DNA from: Endomicrobium sp. | Lineage (GTDB): Bacteria; Elusimicrobiota; Endomicrobiia; Endomicrobiales; Endomicrobiaceae | Direction: 5' to 3' | Assembly (NCBI GenBank): GCA_031261715.1 | Contig: JAISJB010000001.1 | Location: 186,001-250,000 of the forward strand | Length of the DNA stretch: 64,000 bases | Translations under genes and position numbers: made by a program | Notes under the pieces: model-generated | What the model was told of the DNA's origin: nothing | The model's input: the letters and a program-made list of their open reading frames with translations, nothing else | The model's database searches: none | In this document: one piece after another, positions 20,616-30,721 of the stretch | Position numbering within the stretch: position 1 is the first letter of the stretch | Layout: the number at the start of each line of letters is the position of its first letter

Positions 20616-22439
20616 TTATTCTACAGTTACAGATTTAGCTAAGTTTCTAGGTTGATCTACATTATGCTTTAAGAAAGTAGCAGTATAATAAGCTATTAGT
20701 TGTAATGGAACGACATTTAAAATAGGAGATAGTAGTTCAATAGTTTCAGGAACATAAATTGTAAAACCAATCCTTTTTATTAAGACATTATTAGTTTCAT
20801 TTTGTAATGCTATTACAAAACCATTTCGTGCTTTTATTTCTTCTATATTTAGAAGTGTTTTTTTATATGTTATGCCGTTAGTGGCAATTACTATGACAGG
20901 AATGGTGCGATCTATTAAAGCAAGTGTGCCATGCTTAATTTCTCCAGTTGCACACCCCTCAGCATGTATATATGCGATTTCTTTTAATTTCAGTGCTCCT
21001 TCTAAAGCAATAGGGTAGTTAATATATCTACCTAAATACAAAACACTTTTTTTCCTAGCAAATATTCTTGCTATTTTTTTTATATTAATAGTATTACCTA
21101 GTATTATTTTAACTTTATCAGCTATTTGTAATAATTCCTTTAAATATTCTTTATGTTGTATATCTGTTAATTGTTTTCTTCGTAAACCTAAATTTAAAGC
21201 AAAGATAAAAAGTGCAATTAATTGACCGGTAAATGCTTTTGTTGAAGCAACTCCTATTTCTAAGCCACAGTATGTATACATAACATATGTTGCTTCAAGA
21301 CTAATATTTGACTTGAATGTATTGCATACAGCAATAGACGTACATTTTTTTCTTTTAATAAATCTTAAAGCTGATAACGTATCTGCCGTTTCGCCAGATT
21401 GTGAAATAACTATAATTAAAGTGTTCTGATTAATAATAGCATTGCTGTATATAAATTCAGATGCAATATTAACTTCAGTAGGTATATTAGTAAATTGTTC
21501 AAACCAAAATTTAGACACCAATCCGGCATAGTATGCTGTTCCACATGCTAATATATAAATTTTTTTGATATTGTAACAAATTTGTAAAATTGAATCATGA
21601 GTATCTAATAACTTTTCATAAGTTTGTTTTATTGTATATTGTTGCTCATAAATTTCTTTTAGCATAAAATGTTTATATTTTTTTTTATTTGAAGAAATAT
21701 TATTAATATTATTGCTAATATCACATATATTTAGCGTTTTTTGTTGACCGTTTAATTTCTTTAAAATAACATTATTTACATATAATTCTGCAATATCTCC
21801 ATTTTCAAGGAAAATCATTTTATTAGTATATGGAAGTAATGCAGAAATATCAGATGCCAAAAAATTTTCCTCATTTCCAATGCCTATTATTAAAGGTGAA
21901 TCTTTTCTTGCACATATTATTTTATTGTTATCTTGTTTGCACAATACTCCTATAGCATAGGAACCATTAATATGTAATAAAGTTTGTTGTACAGAATAAA
22001 AAAAGTCACCATTGTAATATTGATTTATAAGATTGACTATTACTTCACTATCAGTCTGAGAGTAAAATTTATATTCATTTTGTTGCATGTCATGTTTCAA
22101 CTCGTTATAATTATCTATAGCTCCATTGTGTACAATACTAAAATTTTTTTTGTAATCAACATGTGGATGAGCATTGTTAACTGTTACATTTCCATGAGTA
22201 GCCCAACGTGTATGTCCAATACCCAAAGTAGCTTTTGATATAATAGAATTATCTTTAGTATTATTAAATTTATCAGCAAGAGCATCAATATTACCAACAC
22301 TTTTTTTTATGTGTATCTTATGATCTAATAAAACTGCAATACCAGCGGAATCATAACCTCTATATTCAAGTTTTTTCAAACCTTTAAATATGATACTCAA
22401 CGCTTTTCTTTTTCCTATATAGCCAAAAATGCCACACAT
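20616..22439 (-). CDS. glmS: glutamine--fructose-6-phosphate aminotransferase
   Basis: MCGIFGYIGKRKALSIIFKGLKKLEYRGYDSAGI; SIS domains ending QPRNLAKSVTVE. Confidence 0.97.
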   Translation of the reverse strand: MCGIFGYIGKRKALSIIFKGLKKLEYRGYDSAGIAVLLDHKIHIKKSVGNIDALADKFNNTKDNSIISKATLGIGHTRWATHGNVTVNNAHPHVDYKKNFSIVHNGAIDNYNELKHDMQQNEYKFYSQTDSEVIVNLINQYYNGDFFYSVQQTLLHINGSYAIGVLCKQDNNKIICARKDSPLIIGIGNEENFLASDISALLPYTNKMIFLENGDIAELYVNNVILKKLNGQQKTLNICDISNNINNISSNKKKYKHFMLKEIYEQQYTIKQTYEKLLDTHDSILQICYNIKKIYILACGTAYYAGLVSKFWFEQFTNIPTEVNIASEFIYSNAIINQNTLIIVISQSGETADTLSALRFIKRKKCTSIAVCNTFKSNISLEATYVMYTYCGLEIGVASTKAFTGQLIALFIFALNLGLRRKQLTDIQHKEYLKELLQIADKVKIILGNTINIKKIARIFARKKSVLYLGRYINYPIALEGALKLKEIAYIHAEGCATGEIKHGTLALIDRTIPVIVIATNGITYKKTLLNIEEIKARNGFVIALQNETNNVLIKRIGFTIYVPETIELLSPILNVVPLQLIAYYTATFLKHNVDQPRNLAKSVTVE

Positions 22440-22448
22440 ATATCAATA

Positions 22449-23804
22449 TTACCTTGTTAATTCTAATATTTCATTTTGTATACTATCAGCAAGTTTATTA
22501 GCAATCAACTCTATTTCTTTTTGATTTAATCCTTCTACCATTATTCTTATAACTGGTTCTGTGCCAGAATATCTTACTATAATACGCCCATTTAAATTTT
22601 TTTCATAAACATTAATAAGTAACGATGATTTTTTTAATTTTGTAAAAGGTATCTTCTTAACAATATGTTTATTGACAATTACTTGAGGTAATTTTTTTAT
22701 ATTATTACTATTCATAAATTCTGACATGGTTATGTTTTCACTGATTAAAATAGTTAACAGAATTATAGAGCTTAGTAAACCGTCTCCTGTTAACAGAGTA
22801 TCTTTAAATATAAAATGACCAGATTGTTCTCCTCCAAATGAAGCATTATATTTATTCATATTTTTTATAATAAAATAATCTCCAACTTCACTAAATATTA
22901 CCTTAATATCTTCTTTTGCCATTGCTCGTTGTATTCCTATATTACACATAGTAGTAGTAACTAAAGTATTATTGTGAAGTTTATTATGTTTTTTTAGCCA
23001 AATAGCCATTGAAGCAAGAAAATAATCACCATCTTTTATATTCCCTTTTTCATCAACGAAAACAACGCGATCTGCATCTCCATCAAATGCAAAACCGCAA
23101 AAAGCTTTATTTTGTTTAATTATTTGTGATAATTTATATGGAAATAGTGCTCCACAATCTAAATTTATGTTAACACCATTAGGATTAGTGTTTAATGCAA
23201 TAACATTAGCTCCAAGCTTTTTGAGTACAGTACACGCACATTTATAAACAGAGCCATTAGCACAATCTATAATTATCGTTTTATTATATAATTTATTAGG
23301 TAAAAATTGGTCCATAATAAAATTTTCATACATTTTCAAAAATATAGATTGTTCTTTACAAATAATATTGTTTCTAAAAACAATGTTTTTAAAATTAGAA
23401 GTATTAATATTAATATGCTTATATATTTCTAGTTCAATTTTAGATTCTAATAAATGAGAAATTTTCATTCCATGATGATCGAAAATTTTTATTCCATTGT
23501 CATAATATTTATTATGACTTGCTGATATTACTATTGCTGCTGAATAATTTTTTTTTGTTACAATATAAGATGCAGCTGCAGTTGGCATTACTCCACCTAA
23601 TATAGGCAAAGCCCCTGTGTGCAAAATGCCTTTAATTAATTCTTCTTGTATTCTTTTCCCTGATAGTCTTGTATCTCTAATAATAAAAATGTTAACACAC
23701 TTCATAACTCTAGCGATTGCCATTCCAATTACTTGTAGGCTATTATTATCAAATGGGAAATGAGAAGCATTGCCCCTTATACCATCAGTTCCAAATAATT
23801 TCAT
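22449..23804 (-). CDS. glmM: phosphoglucosamine mutase
   Basis: MKLFGTDGIRG, phosphoserine loop ISASHNKYYDNGIKIF, FDGDADRVVFVDE, VRYSGTEPVIRIMVEG. Confidence 0.96.
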   Translation of the reverse strand: MKLFGTDGIRGNASHFPFDNNSLQVIGMAIARVMKCVNIFIIRDTRLSGKRIQEELIKGILHTGALPILGGVMPTAAASYIVTKKNYSAAIVISASHNKYYDNGIKIFDHHGMKISHLLESKIELEIYKHININTSNFKNIVFRNNIICKEQSIFLKMYENFIMDQFLPNKLYNKTIIIDCANGSVYKCACTVLKKLGANVIALNTNPNGVNINLDCGALFPYKLSQIIKQNKAFCGFAFDGDADRVVFVDEKGNIKDGDYFLASMAIWLKKHNKLHNNTLVTTTMCNIGIQRAMAKEDIKVIFSEVGDYFIIKNMNKYNASFGGEQSGHFIFKDTLLTGDGLLSSIILLTILISENITMSEFMNSNNIKKLPQVIVNKHIVKKIPFTKLKKSSLLINVYEKNLNGRIIVRYSGTEPVIRIMVEGLNQKEIELIANKLADSIQNEILELTR

Positions 23805-23857
23805 TTTAATTACAAAAGTAAATTATACCATATACCATACATAATAATAAACAATAG

Positions 23858-24976
23858 TTAGATTTTTTGTAATACTTTCAAAAAATTTATAATATTAGTT
23901 GTTGTTTTGACATCATGCACTTTTATAATATTGCCACCATATAATAAGATCAACAAATTTTCGATTATAGATGTTGTTTGATGATTCTTAAAAAAGGGGT
24001 TAAGCATACTTTCTCTCTTATTAGATACTGTTCCAACTACAGCTCCAAGAGATGAAAACATATTAATGCTTTTCATTAACTTAATAGTGTGTGCTATATT
24101 TGTTGTCAAACTAAAACCTAAATCTACTGCAATATATTGTTCTTCTATTCCAAATTTCATTGCATATTGTTTTCGTTTTATAAAGAAGTCATATACTTTA
24201 TATATATAATCTGTACTGTTCATTTTAGTCATATCTTTACTATATACTAATATTAATCCAGCCTTTTGTTGTGATATAAGTATTGCTAATTTTTTACAAC
24301 CTTTATTTAAGGCAAATACATCATGTATTATATCAGCGCCCTCATTTAAGGCAAACTTTGCTGTTTTATATTTATAAGTATATATAGAAATAGGAATAGG
24401 AACATATTTTCTTATAATTTTAAGTATTGGAGATAATATTTTGATTTCAGTTGTTGAATCATACAAGTTTGATGAGTGTGTTTCTATACTTAGTATATTA
24501 ACTCCTAATTTTTTAAATATTATTGCACGTTTTAAAGCCTTTTGAGGGTCCAGTATATTACTTATAACACCCATGATAACAGGATATTCTAAGTTAAAAC
24601 ATTTATTTTTACATTGAAATACTATTTTAGTATTTAATATTTTTTTAAGCTTTAAAGCAAACTCTTGTAAGCCAAATGGTTGTAATGAAAGTTTGTTTAT
24701 TAATTTTGTTATTTGTGAACTATTTGCAAATAACACTGCATTAGACATCCCACACTTAAATTTACTAACGTTTTCATTAACAGCAACGTCTGCCCCTACA
24801 GATATGGCTTCTTGTTTAAGAATATTAAGCCCTTTATTATTCATTTTGTTTATTAATATTGTATTAGAAATACCTTTTTTGGCTAATGGGACACAAACAC
24901 TTTTACTACATCCAACTTTTTGAACTAGTTGTAAAGATTCATTAATGTTATTTATAAATACTTTTCTTAAAATCAA
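23858..24976 (-). CDS. dihydropteroate synthase-like protein (long form; catalytic motifs degenerate)
   Basis: Sits between ftsH and glmM, the usual folP position; TIM-barrel pattern IMGVISN...GVNILSIETHSS...PISIYTYKYKTAKFALNEGADIIHDV...; N-terminal ~120 aa domain with LKQEAISVGADVAV. Confidence 0.65.
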   Translation of the reverse strand: MILRKVFINNINESLQLVQKVGCSKSVCVPLAKKGISNTILINKMNNKGLNILKQEAISVGADVAVNENVSKFKCGMSNAVLFANSSQITKLINKLSLQPFGLQEFALKLKKILNTKIVFQCKNKCFNLEYPVIMGVISNILDPQKALKRAIIFKKLGVNILSIETHSSNLYDSTTEIKILSPILKIIRKYVPIPISIYTYKYKTAKFALNEGADIIHDVFALNKGCKKLAILISQQKAGLILVYSKDMTKMNSTDYIYKVYDFFIKRKQYAMKFGIEEQYIAVDLGFSLTTNIAHTIKLMKSINMFSSLGAVVGTVSNKRESMLNPFFKNHQTTSIIENLLILLYGGNIIKVHDVKTTTNIINFLKVLQKI

Positions 24977-25040
24977 TTTTCAAAACTCTGTAAGTATATT
25001 TTAATAAAAATATCTTTTTTCTTATTATAAGTATTATCTA

Positions 25041-26867
25041 TCATAAACTGTGACATAATGGTATTATAGATTCTCCGTTGATTATCTTATCTAATTCTTT
25101 ACCAGTTAATTTTTCTCTTTCTAATAAATGATCTACAATTTTATGTACAATATTCATTTTTGTTGTTATTATTTCTGTAGATTTGTTTTTTGTTATATTT
25201 ATAATATTTTTAATTTCTTCATCAATAATTTCAAAAGTTTTCCATGAGTGATTTAAATCGCTCTCTACAAGATCTTTTTGCATTGAATTTGCACTATTAT
25301 TAGAGAAGCGTAATGGGCCCAATTGTTCACTCATCCCAAACTCTGTTACCATTTTTGTAGCTATGTCTGTTGCTTTTGAAATATCATTTTGAGCTCCTGT
25401 AGTTATTTCTGAAAAAACTAGTTCTTCTGTTACACGCCCAGCAAGTAATACAGATAATTTATCTAACAATTCTGATTTAGAAGTTAAATACTTATCTTGT
25501 TCAGGAAGCTGTATAGTATATCCTAGTGCAGGTCCACGTGGAATAATAGATATCTTATGTACAGGATCACTTGATGATAAAAATTTAGCTACTATGGCAT
25601 GCCCAGCCTCATGATATGCTATAATCTTTTTTTCTTTTTTAGATATTAAACGCGATTTTCTTTGTGGACCAGTAATTATTCTTTCTATAGCTTCTTCTAT
25701 ATTTTTCATATTAACAACTTTCTGATTATTTCTTGCAGCCAACAAGGCTGCTTCGTTCATAATATTAGCTAAATCTGCACCAACAAAGCCAGGTGTACTT
25801 TTAGCAATTACATGTAAATCTACATTACCATCTAATTTAACTTTTTTTGAATGAACTGTAAGGATTGCTTTTCTATCTTGCATATCAGGATTAGGAATCA
25901 TAATTTGCCTATCAAATCTTCCTGGTCTTAATAAGGCTGGATCAAGAACATCTGGTCTATTTGTTGCGGCAAGTAAAATAACGCCTTCTTTAGTATCAAA
26001 TCCATCCATCTCTACTAACAGTTGATTTAAGGTTTGTTCTCTTTCATCATGCCCCCCGCCTATACCTGATAATCTATGTCTGCCAACAGCATCTATCTCA
26101 TCTACAAATAATAAACATGGAGCAGATTTTCTACCTCTATCAAATAAGTCTCTGACTCTTGATGCGCCTACCCCAACAAACATTTCAACAAATTCTGAAC
26201 CACTAGATGAAAAAAATGGAACACCTGCTTCTCCTGCTACAGCTTTAGCTAACAATGTTTTTCCTGTACCAGGAGCCCCAAATAGTAAAACTCCTTTTGG
26301 AATACGTCCACCTAATTTTTGGAACTTATCAGAATTTTTTAAAAATTCAACTATTTCCTGTAATTCTTCTTTAGCTTCTTCACATCCTGCAACATCTTTA
26401 AAAGTAATTTTTAAATTCGTATTACTAGCTATTTTGGCTTTTGTCTTTCCAAATGACATCATATGTTTGCCATTTCCTGTCACGCTTCGCATCAGCCATA
26501 ACCAAAACAACATTAAAAGTATTATAGGCCCCCAATTTAGCAAAATTGGGCCAATCCAACCATTTTTATCAGTTGCAGAAAACTCAAGCACTTTATTATC
26601 TTCCATATCCTTTATTAAATTTGGATCATTCATAGGAACAGTTCTAAACTTTTTTAATACTCCATCACTATCTTGAAATTGTCCTTTAATAATTCCTGAT
26701 GATACTAATACTTTAGAAACATTTCCACTTCTTATATATTGTTTAAACTGCGAATATTCAAGATCAACTTCATGACTTCTTTGGCGTGACGAATTAACTA
26801 ACATAAATATAATACTAAAGAGTGTTAACCAAAAAAATATGTACCATAGATTTTTTTTCTCTTTCAT
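25041..26867 (-). CDS. ftsH: ATP-dependent zinc metalloprotease FtsH
   Basis: Walker [43 protein letters not shown] region, zinc motif HEAGH. Confidence 0.97.
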   Translation of the reverse strand: MKEKKNLWYIFFWLTLFSIIFMLVNSSRQRSHEVDLEYSQFKQYIRSGNVSKVLVSSGIIKGQFQDSDGVLKKFRTVPMNDPNLIKDMEDNKVLEFSATDKNGWIGPILLNWGPIILLMLFWLWLMRSVTGNGKHMMSFGKTKAKIASNTNLKITFKDVAGCEEAKEELQEIVEFLKNSDKFQKLGGRIPKGVLLFGAPGTGKTLLAKAVAGEAGVPFFSSSGSEFVEMFVGVGASRVRDLFDRGRKSAPCLLFVDEIDAVGRHRLSGIGGGHDEREQTLNQLLVEMDGFDTKEGVILLAATNRPDVLDPALLRPGRFDRQIMIPNPDMQDRKAILTVHSKKVKLDGNVDLHVIAKSTPGFVGADLANIMNEAALLAARNNQKVVNMKNIEEAIERIITGPQRKSRLISKKEKKIIAYHEAGHAIVAKFLSSSDPVHKISIIPRGPALGYTIQLPEQDKYLTSKSELLDKLSVLLAGRVTEELVFSEITTGAQNDISKATDIATKMVTEFGMSEQLGPLRFSNNSANSMQKDLVESDLNHSWKTFEIIDEEIKNIINITKNKSTEIITTKMNIVHKIVDHLLEREKLTGKELDKIINGESIIPLCHSL

Positions 26868-26915
26868 ATTTTACTCCCTTGTTAATCACTATATCAGTTA
26901 GGAAAATAACAAATA

Positions 26916-27896
26916 TTAAGTATTTTTTATAAAAAACAATTTATTACCACTTATTTTACAAATCCATTCTTTTGATATTCTATAAGTGTAGAAAGATGAT
27001 AATTTTAAAAGTTTATTTATTATAAAGGTTATATGATGATTACATTTTTTTATTGGGATAATATTCTTCATCATTCTAAATTGTATTGCTTTATTGTATC
27101 GCAAAAATATTGTTAAATCAAGTGAAATTACATCATTTGTAACATTTACGCATTGCTTTTGAAGACAATCTACTATTTGTTGTAAGTATATATTATCTCT
27201 TAGTTGTATACAAGTAATGTTAAAAGTATGTTCAATAAAGCGTGGATTTATCTTTTCTAAAGCAGGTATAATAGAAAATCTTATTTTATTTCTAGTATAA
27301 ATATTTAAATAATTTGATTTGTCAATACAAAACGGCAAATTATGATAATTTATATAATTTTCTATTAGTTTACGCTTTATAGAAAGTAATGGCCGAATTA
27401 TCAGTATGTTACTTTTTAACAGCCTATTATGTGGAATACCAATAAAGCTACCACTACCTCTTAAGAGCCACATTAACATTGTTTCAGCATTGTCATTTGC
27501 ATTATGAGCAAGTGCTATTTTATTAAATTTGTATTCTTTTGCTATTTTTTCTAAATTGAGATACCTTAATTCTCGCCCAGCTGTTTCAATTGATAAAGAA
27601 TACTTTTGTGAATATTCTTTCACTTTTAAGTTTTTATAAATATAATCTATTTTAAATTTATGAGATAATTGTTTTATTAAATTCAATTCTAAATAAGAAT
27701 CTTGTCTTAAGTTATGATTAAAATTTACTATTAATATATTAATATTAATTTTTTTCTTCAATCTATATAACATATGTAACATACAAACAGAGTCCATTCC
27801 TCCTGATATAGATGCAACTATATTATCATTAGATTCAATAAACTTATTTTGTAAGTTAGTTTTACAAAAAATGTTCCATGTTGTATTTGTATTCAT
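26916..27896 (-). CDS. tilS: tRNA(Ile)-lysidine synthase
   Basis: PP-loop ASISGGMDSVCMLHML; AHNANDNAETMLMWLLRGSG; adjacent to ftsH. Confidence 0.9.
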   Translation of the reverse strand: MNTNTTWNIFCKTNLQNKFIESNDNIVASISGGMDSVCMLHMLYRLKKKININILIVNFNHNLRQDSYLELNLIKQLSHKFKIDYIYKNLKVKEYSQKYSLSIETAGRELRYLNLEKIAKEYKFNKIALAHNANDNAETMLMWLLRGSGSFIGIPHNRLLKSNILIIRPLLSIKRKLIENYINYHNLPFCIDKSNYLNIYTRNKIRFSIIPALEKINPRFIEHTFNITCIQLRDNIYLQQIVDCLQKQCVNVTNDVISLDLTIFLRYNKAIQFRMMKNIIPIKKCNHHITFIINKLLKLSSFYTYRISKEWICKISGNKLFFIKNT

Positions 27897-27900
27897 AAAA

Positions 27901-28896
27901 TTATTTGGAATGTATTTTTTTAATTTGTGTTTTATTAAAATTTTTGATTAAATTTACAGTTTCAAATACAATTAATAGCATAAGTCCAATTATTAACGGT
28001 AATATATAAAATAATACTCTATAATTAATTAATCCAACAATAAATTCTAAATTATTTTTCATTTTAGGAAGAAATAACATAATAGTAGTTTCAAAAATAC
28101 CAATACCACCTGGGACTTGGCTAAGAATACTACAAAATTGAGATATTAAAAATATTTTGAGAAAAGTTAAATATTTTATATTAGCAGTATATAGAAGAGA
28201 ATATAGAATAAGTGATGAAATAATCCAATCTAGTGTAGCAAATAAAATTTGAAAAGAAATAACTTTAATGTTTGGAATTGTTATAGTTTTATTAAAAATT
28301 ATTATTGTTTTATTAACGCTTAATATACTAAATAAACAATATATTAATATAATTAATATAAAAAATATACCTATTACTTGTAATAATCTATCTATTTTAT
28401 AATACGCACTTGTAAATGGAAATATAATACTACCTATTGTAATCAACCCAATCCATAGTGAAATGGAAGTAAATAATAATACTTTTGTTATGTTAATTAC
28501 TGACATTTTATACAATGAATATAATCTATAGCGTAAAGACCCTCCAAATAACATAGAATATCCAAGATTATTCCCTATACTGTTGCTTATAAAGCATATT
28601 AATAATATAGTTACGTTTTTTATATGCACTTTATGATTTGTTATATATTTTATCGCAACAATATCATATCCACCTAAAATAATATAGTATACTATAATTA
28701 GAGTTAATGCTATAATAAATCTATTTAATGGGATAGTTTTTAAAACACATATTAACTTGTATAGACTTATATTTGATATTTGTTTATATAGCAAATTTAA
28801 TGCAAAAAATAATGTTAAAATAAGAAACATTGTAAAAACATATTTCATTATTTTTTTTCTTTTTGGTTTAAACATCTTTGAATTAAATAAAGCCAT
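27901..28896 (-). CDS. lysylphosphatidylglycerol synthase TM region / UPF0104-type flippase-like membrane protein
   Basis: Multiple TM segments; SNSIGNNLGYSMLFGGSLRYRLYS and SQFCSILSQVPGGIGIFETTIMLFL patterns typical of the family. Confidence 0.75.
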   Translation of the reverse strand: MALFNSKMFKPKRKKIMKYVFTMFLILTLFFALNLLYKQISNISLYKLICVLKTIPLNRFIIALTLIIVYYIILGGYDIVAIKYITNHKVHIKNVTILLICFISNSIGNNLGYSMLFGGSLRYRLYSLYKMSVINITKVLLFTSISLWIGLITIGSIIFPFTSAYYKIDRLLQVIGIFFILIILIYCLFSILSVNKTIIIFNKTITIPNIKVISFQILFATLDWIISSLILYSLLYTANIKYLTFLKIFLISQFCSILSQVPGGIGIFETTIMLFLPKMKNNLEFIVGLINYRVLFYILPLIIGLMLLIVFETVNLIKNFNKTQIKKIHSK

Positions 28897-28924
28897 GTAT
28901 TTATTTGTATGATATTTTAATATA

Positions 28925-29012
28925 GCTGAGGTGGTGAAAATTGGTATACACGCAAGTATCAGGAACTTGTCATCTTAATCAAGATGGTAGGGGTTCAAAT
29001 CCCCTCCTCAGC
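28925..29012 (+). tRNA. tRNA-Leu (anticodon CAG)
   Basis: Acceptor GCTGAGG/CCTCAGC; anticodon arm CAAGT-ATCAGGA-ACTTG; long variable arm; T-arm GGGG-TTCAAAT-CCCC. Confidence 0.93.
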
Positions 29013-30584
29013 AATGTTAATTATTGTATTTTGTATATTAGAATTTGTATGTAGGTGATCTACATTAAAATATGTCCCTCTACTCTCCTTTCGTATAGTT
29101 GAACACTTAGCAATCATTTCAACAATATTTATGATATTTCTCAATTCTAATACATTTTGCGTGATTTTATTAGATACTCTTAAATAATTTTTTAATTCAT
29201 TTTTCCAAATAGTGATTTGATTATATGCATATGTAATTTGTTTATTGGAACGACAAATGCCAAGATTAGTCCAAGCTAATGATTTTATTTTGAGTAACAG
29301 TTCTGGATTGATATCAATAGAACTGTTACTATTATTATTAAAAGTATATTGCTTTGTAAAACTAATGTTATTTTTTAAATAATATCGTTTTAAAAATTGT
29401 GCTGAATCAACACTGATTCTATTTGCATATACAAGACACTCTAATAAGGAGTTAGAAGCAAGTCTATTAGCCCCATGTAATCCAGAACAAGCTGTTTCAC
29501 CAACTGAATACAAATTTTGAATAGTTGTTCTGCCATTTTCATCTATTATCACTCCACCACATACAAAGTGCGCTACAGGTTGCACTGGTATGTAATCTTT
29601 TTCAATTGCTATTCCATATTGTAAACATTTATAATATATATTAGGGAAACGTTTAATAAGGAAATCTTTATTTTTAGATGTTATGTCTAGATATACAAAT
29701 GTCTCATTACTCTTTTTTAGTTCTGTATCTATTGCCCTAGATATTATATCCCTGGGAGCTAAATCTTTCATAACATGGTATTTATGCATAAATGTACTGC
29801 CATTTTTTAATTTTAAAATTCCACCTTCTCCACGTAGTGCTTCTGAAATTAAAAATGAAGTATTGTTAATATATAAACATGTAGGATGAAATTGTATAAA
29901 TTCCATATTTGCAATGTTAGCTCCTGCCCTATAAGCCATTGCTATACCATCTCCTGTAGAAATATCTGGATTAGATGTATATAAATACGCTTGTCCTATA
30001 CCACCACATGCTAACACAGTTATTTTAGATATAAAAATTTCTATACAATTCTTAACAGTATTAGCAAAGTATGCTCCTATACAAGTATTATGATTATCTA
30101 ATATTAAATCAATTCCAAAGTAATATTCATATATCTTTATATTGTTACACTGCTTAATCTTGTTCAACAAAATTGTTTCTATTGCTAACCCAGTCATATC
30201 ATCACAATGAAGAATTCTTCTATGACTGTGGCCACCTTCAAGCCCTAAATCAAACATTGAAGTATCTTTATCTTTTTTTGTAAAATTAACTCCATATTGT
30301 ATAAGCTCATTTATTCTAATAGGTGCTTCTACTACTAATTTGTTAACTACTTGTTCATTACAAAGCCCATCACCAGTTTTTATAGTATCATGTATATGCG
30401 ATATAAAAGAGTCCTGTGAATCTATGACGCATGCTATGCCTCCTTGTGCTTTTACAGTGCTAGAATGCGACAATGTTTTTTTACTAACTAATGCAATTTT
30501 ATTATTTGAATCTTGAGAGACTTTAAGTGCTAAACTAAGGCCTGCAAGACCACTGCCTATGATTAAATAATCAAATTTTTCCAT
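28995..30584 (-). CDS. nadB: L-aspartate oxidase
   Basis: FAD motif DYLIIGSGLAGLSLALKVS; SSTVKAQGGIACV; EGGHSHRRILHCDDMTG; GLHGANRLASNSLLECLVY. Confidence 0.95.
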   Translation of the reverse strand: MEKFDYLIIGSGLAGLSLALKVSQDSNNKIALVSKKTLSHSSTVKAQGGIACVIDSQDSFISHIHDTIKTGDGLCNEQVVNKLVVEAPIRINELIQYGVNFTKKDKDTSMFDLGLEGGHSHRRILHCDDMTGLAIETILLNKIKQCNNIKIYEYYFGIDLILDNHNTCIGAYFANTVKNCIEIFISKITVLACGGIGQAYLYTSNPDISTGDGIAMAYRAGANIANMEFIQFHPTCLYINNTSFLISEALRGEGGILKLKNGSTFMHKYHVMKDLAPRDIISRAIDTELKKSNETFVYLDITSKNKDFLIKRFPNIYYKCLQYGIAIEKDYIPVQPVAHFVCGGVIIDENGRTTIQNLYSVGETACSGLHGANRLASNSLLECLVYANRISVDSAQFLKRYYLKNNISFTKQYTFNNNSNSSIDINPELLLKIKSLAWTNLGICRSNKQITYAYNQITIWKNELKNYLRVSNKITQNVLELRNIINIVEMIAKCSTIRKESRGTYFNVDHLHTNSNIQNTIINIAEEGI

Positions 30585-30632
30585 TGTTCTCCAGTTTATT
30601 TGCTACGAAATCTTATTAATATCTAAATTGTT

Positions 30633-30706
30633 TGCCCGATAGTGTAAAATAGGTAACACATCTGTTTCTGAAGCAGAAGCTTCCTGGTTCGAATCCAGGT
30701 CGGGCA
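30633..30706 (+). tRNA. tRNA-Gln (anticodon CTG)
   Basis: Acceptor TGCCCGA/TCGGGCA; anticodon arm TCTGT-TTCTGAA-GCAGA; T-arm CCTGG-TTCGAAT-CCAGG. Confidence 0.93.
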
Positions 30707-30721
30707 AAGATATTGGTAATC

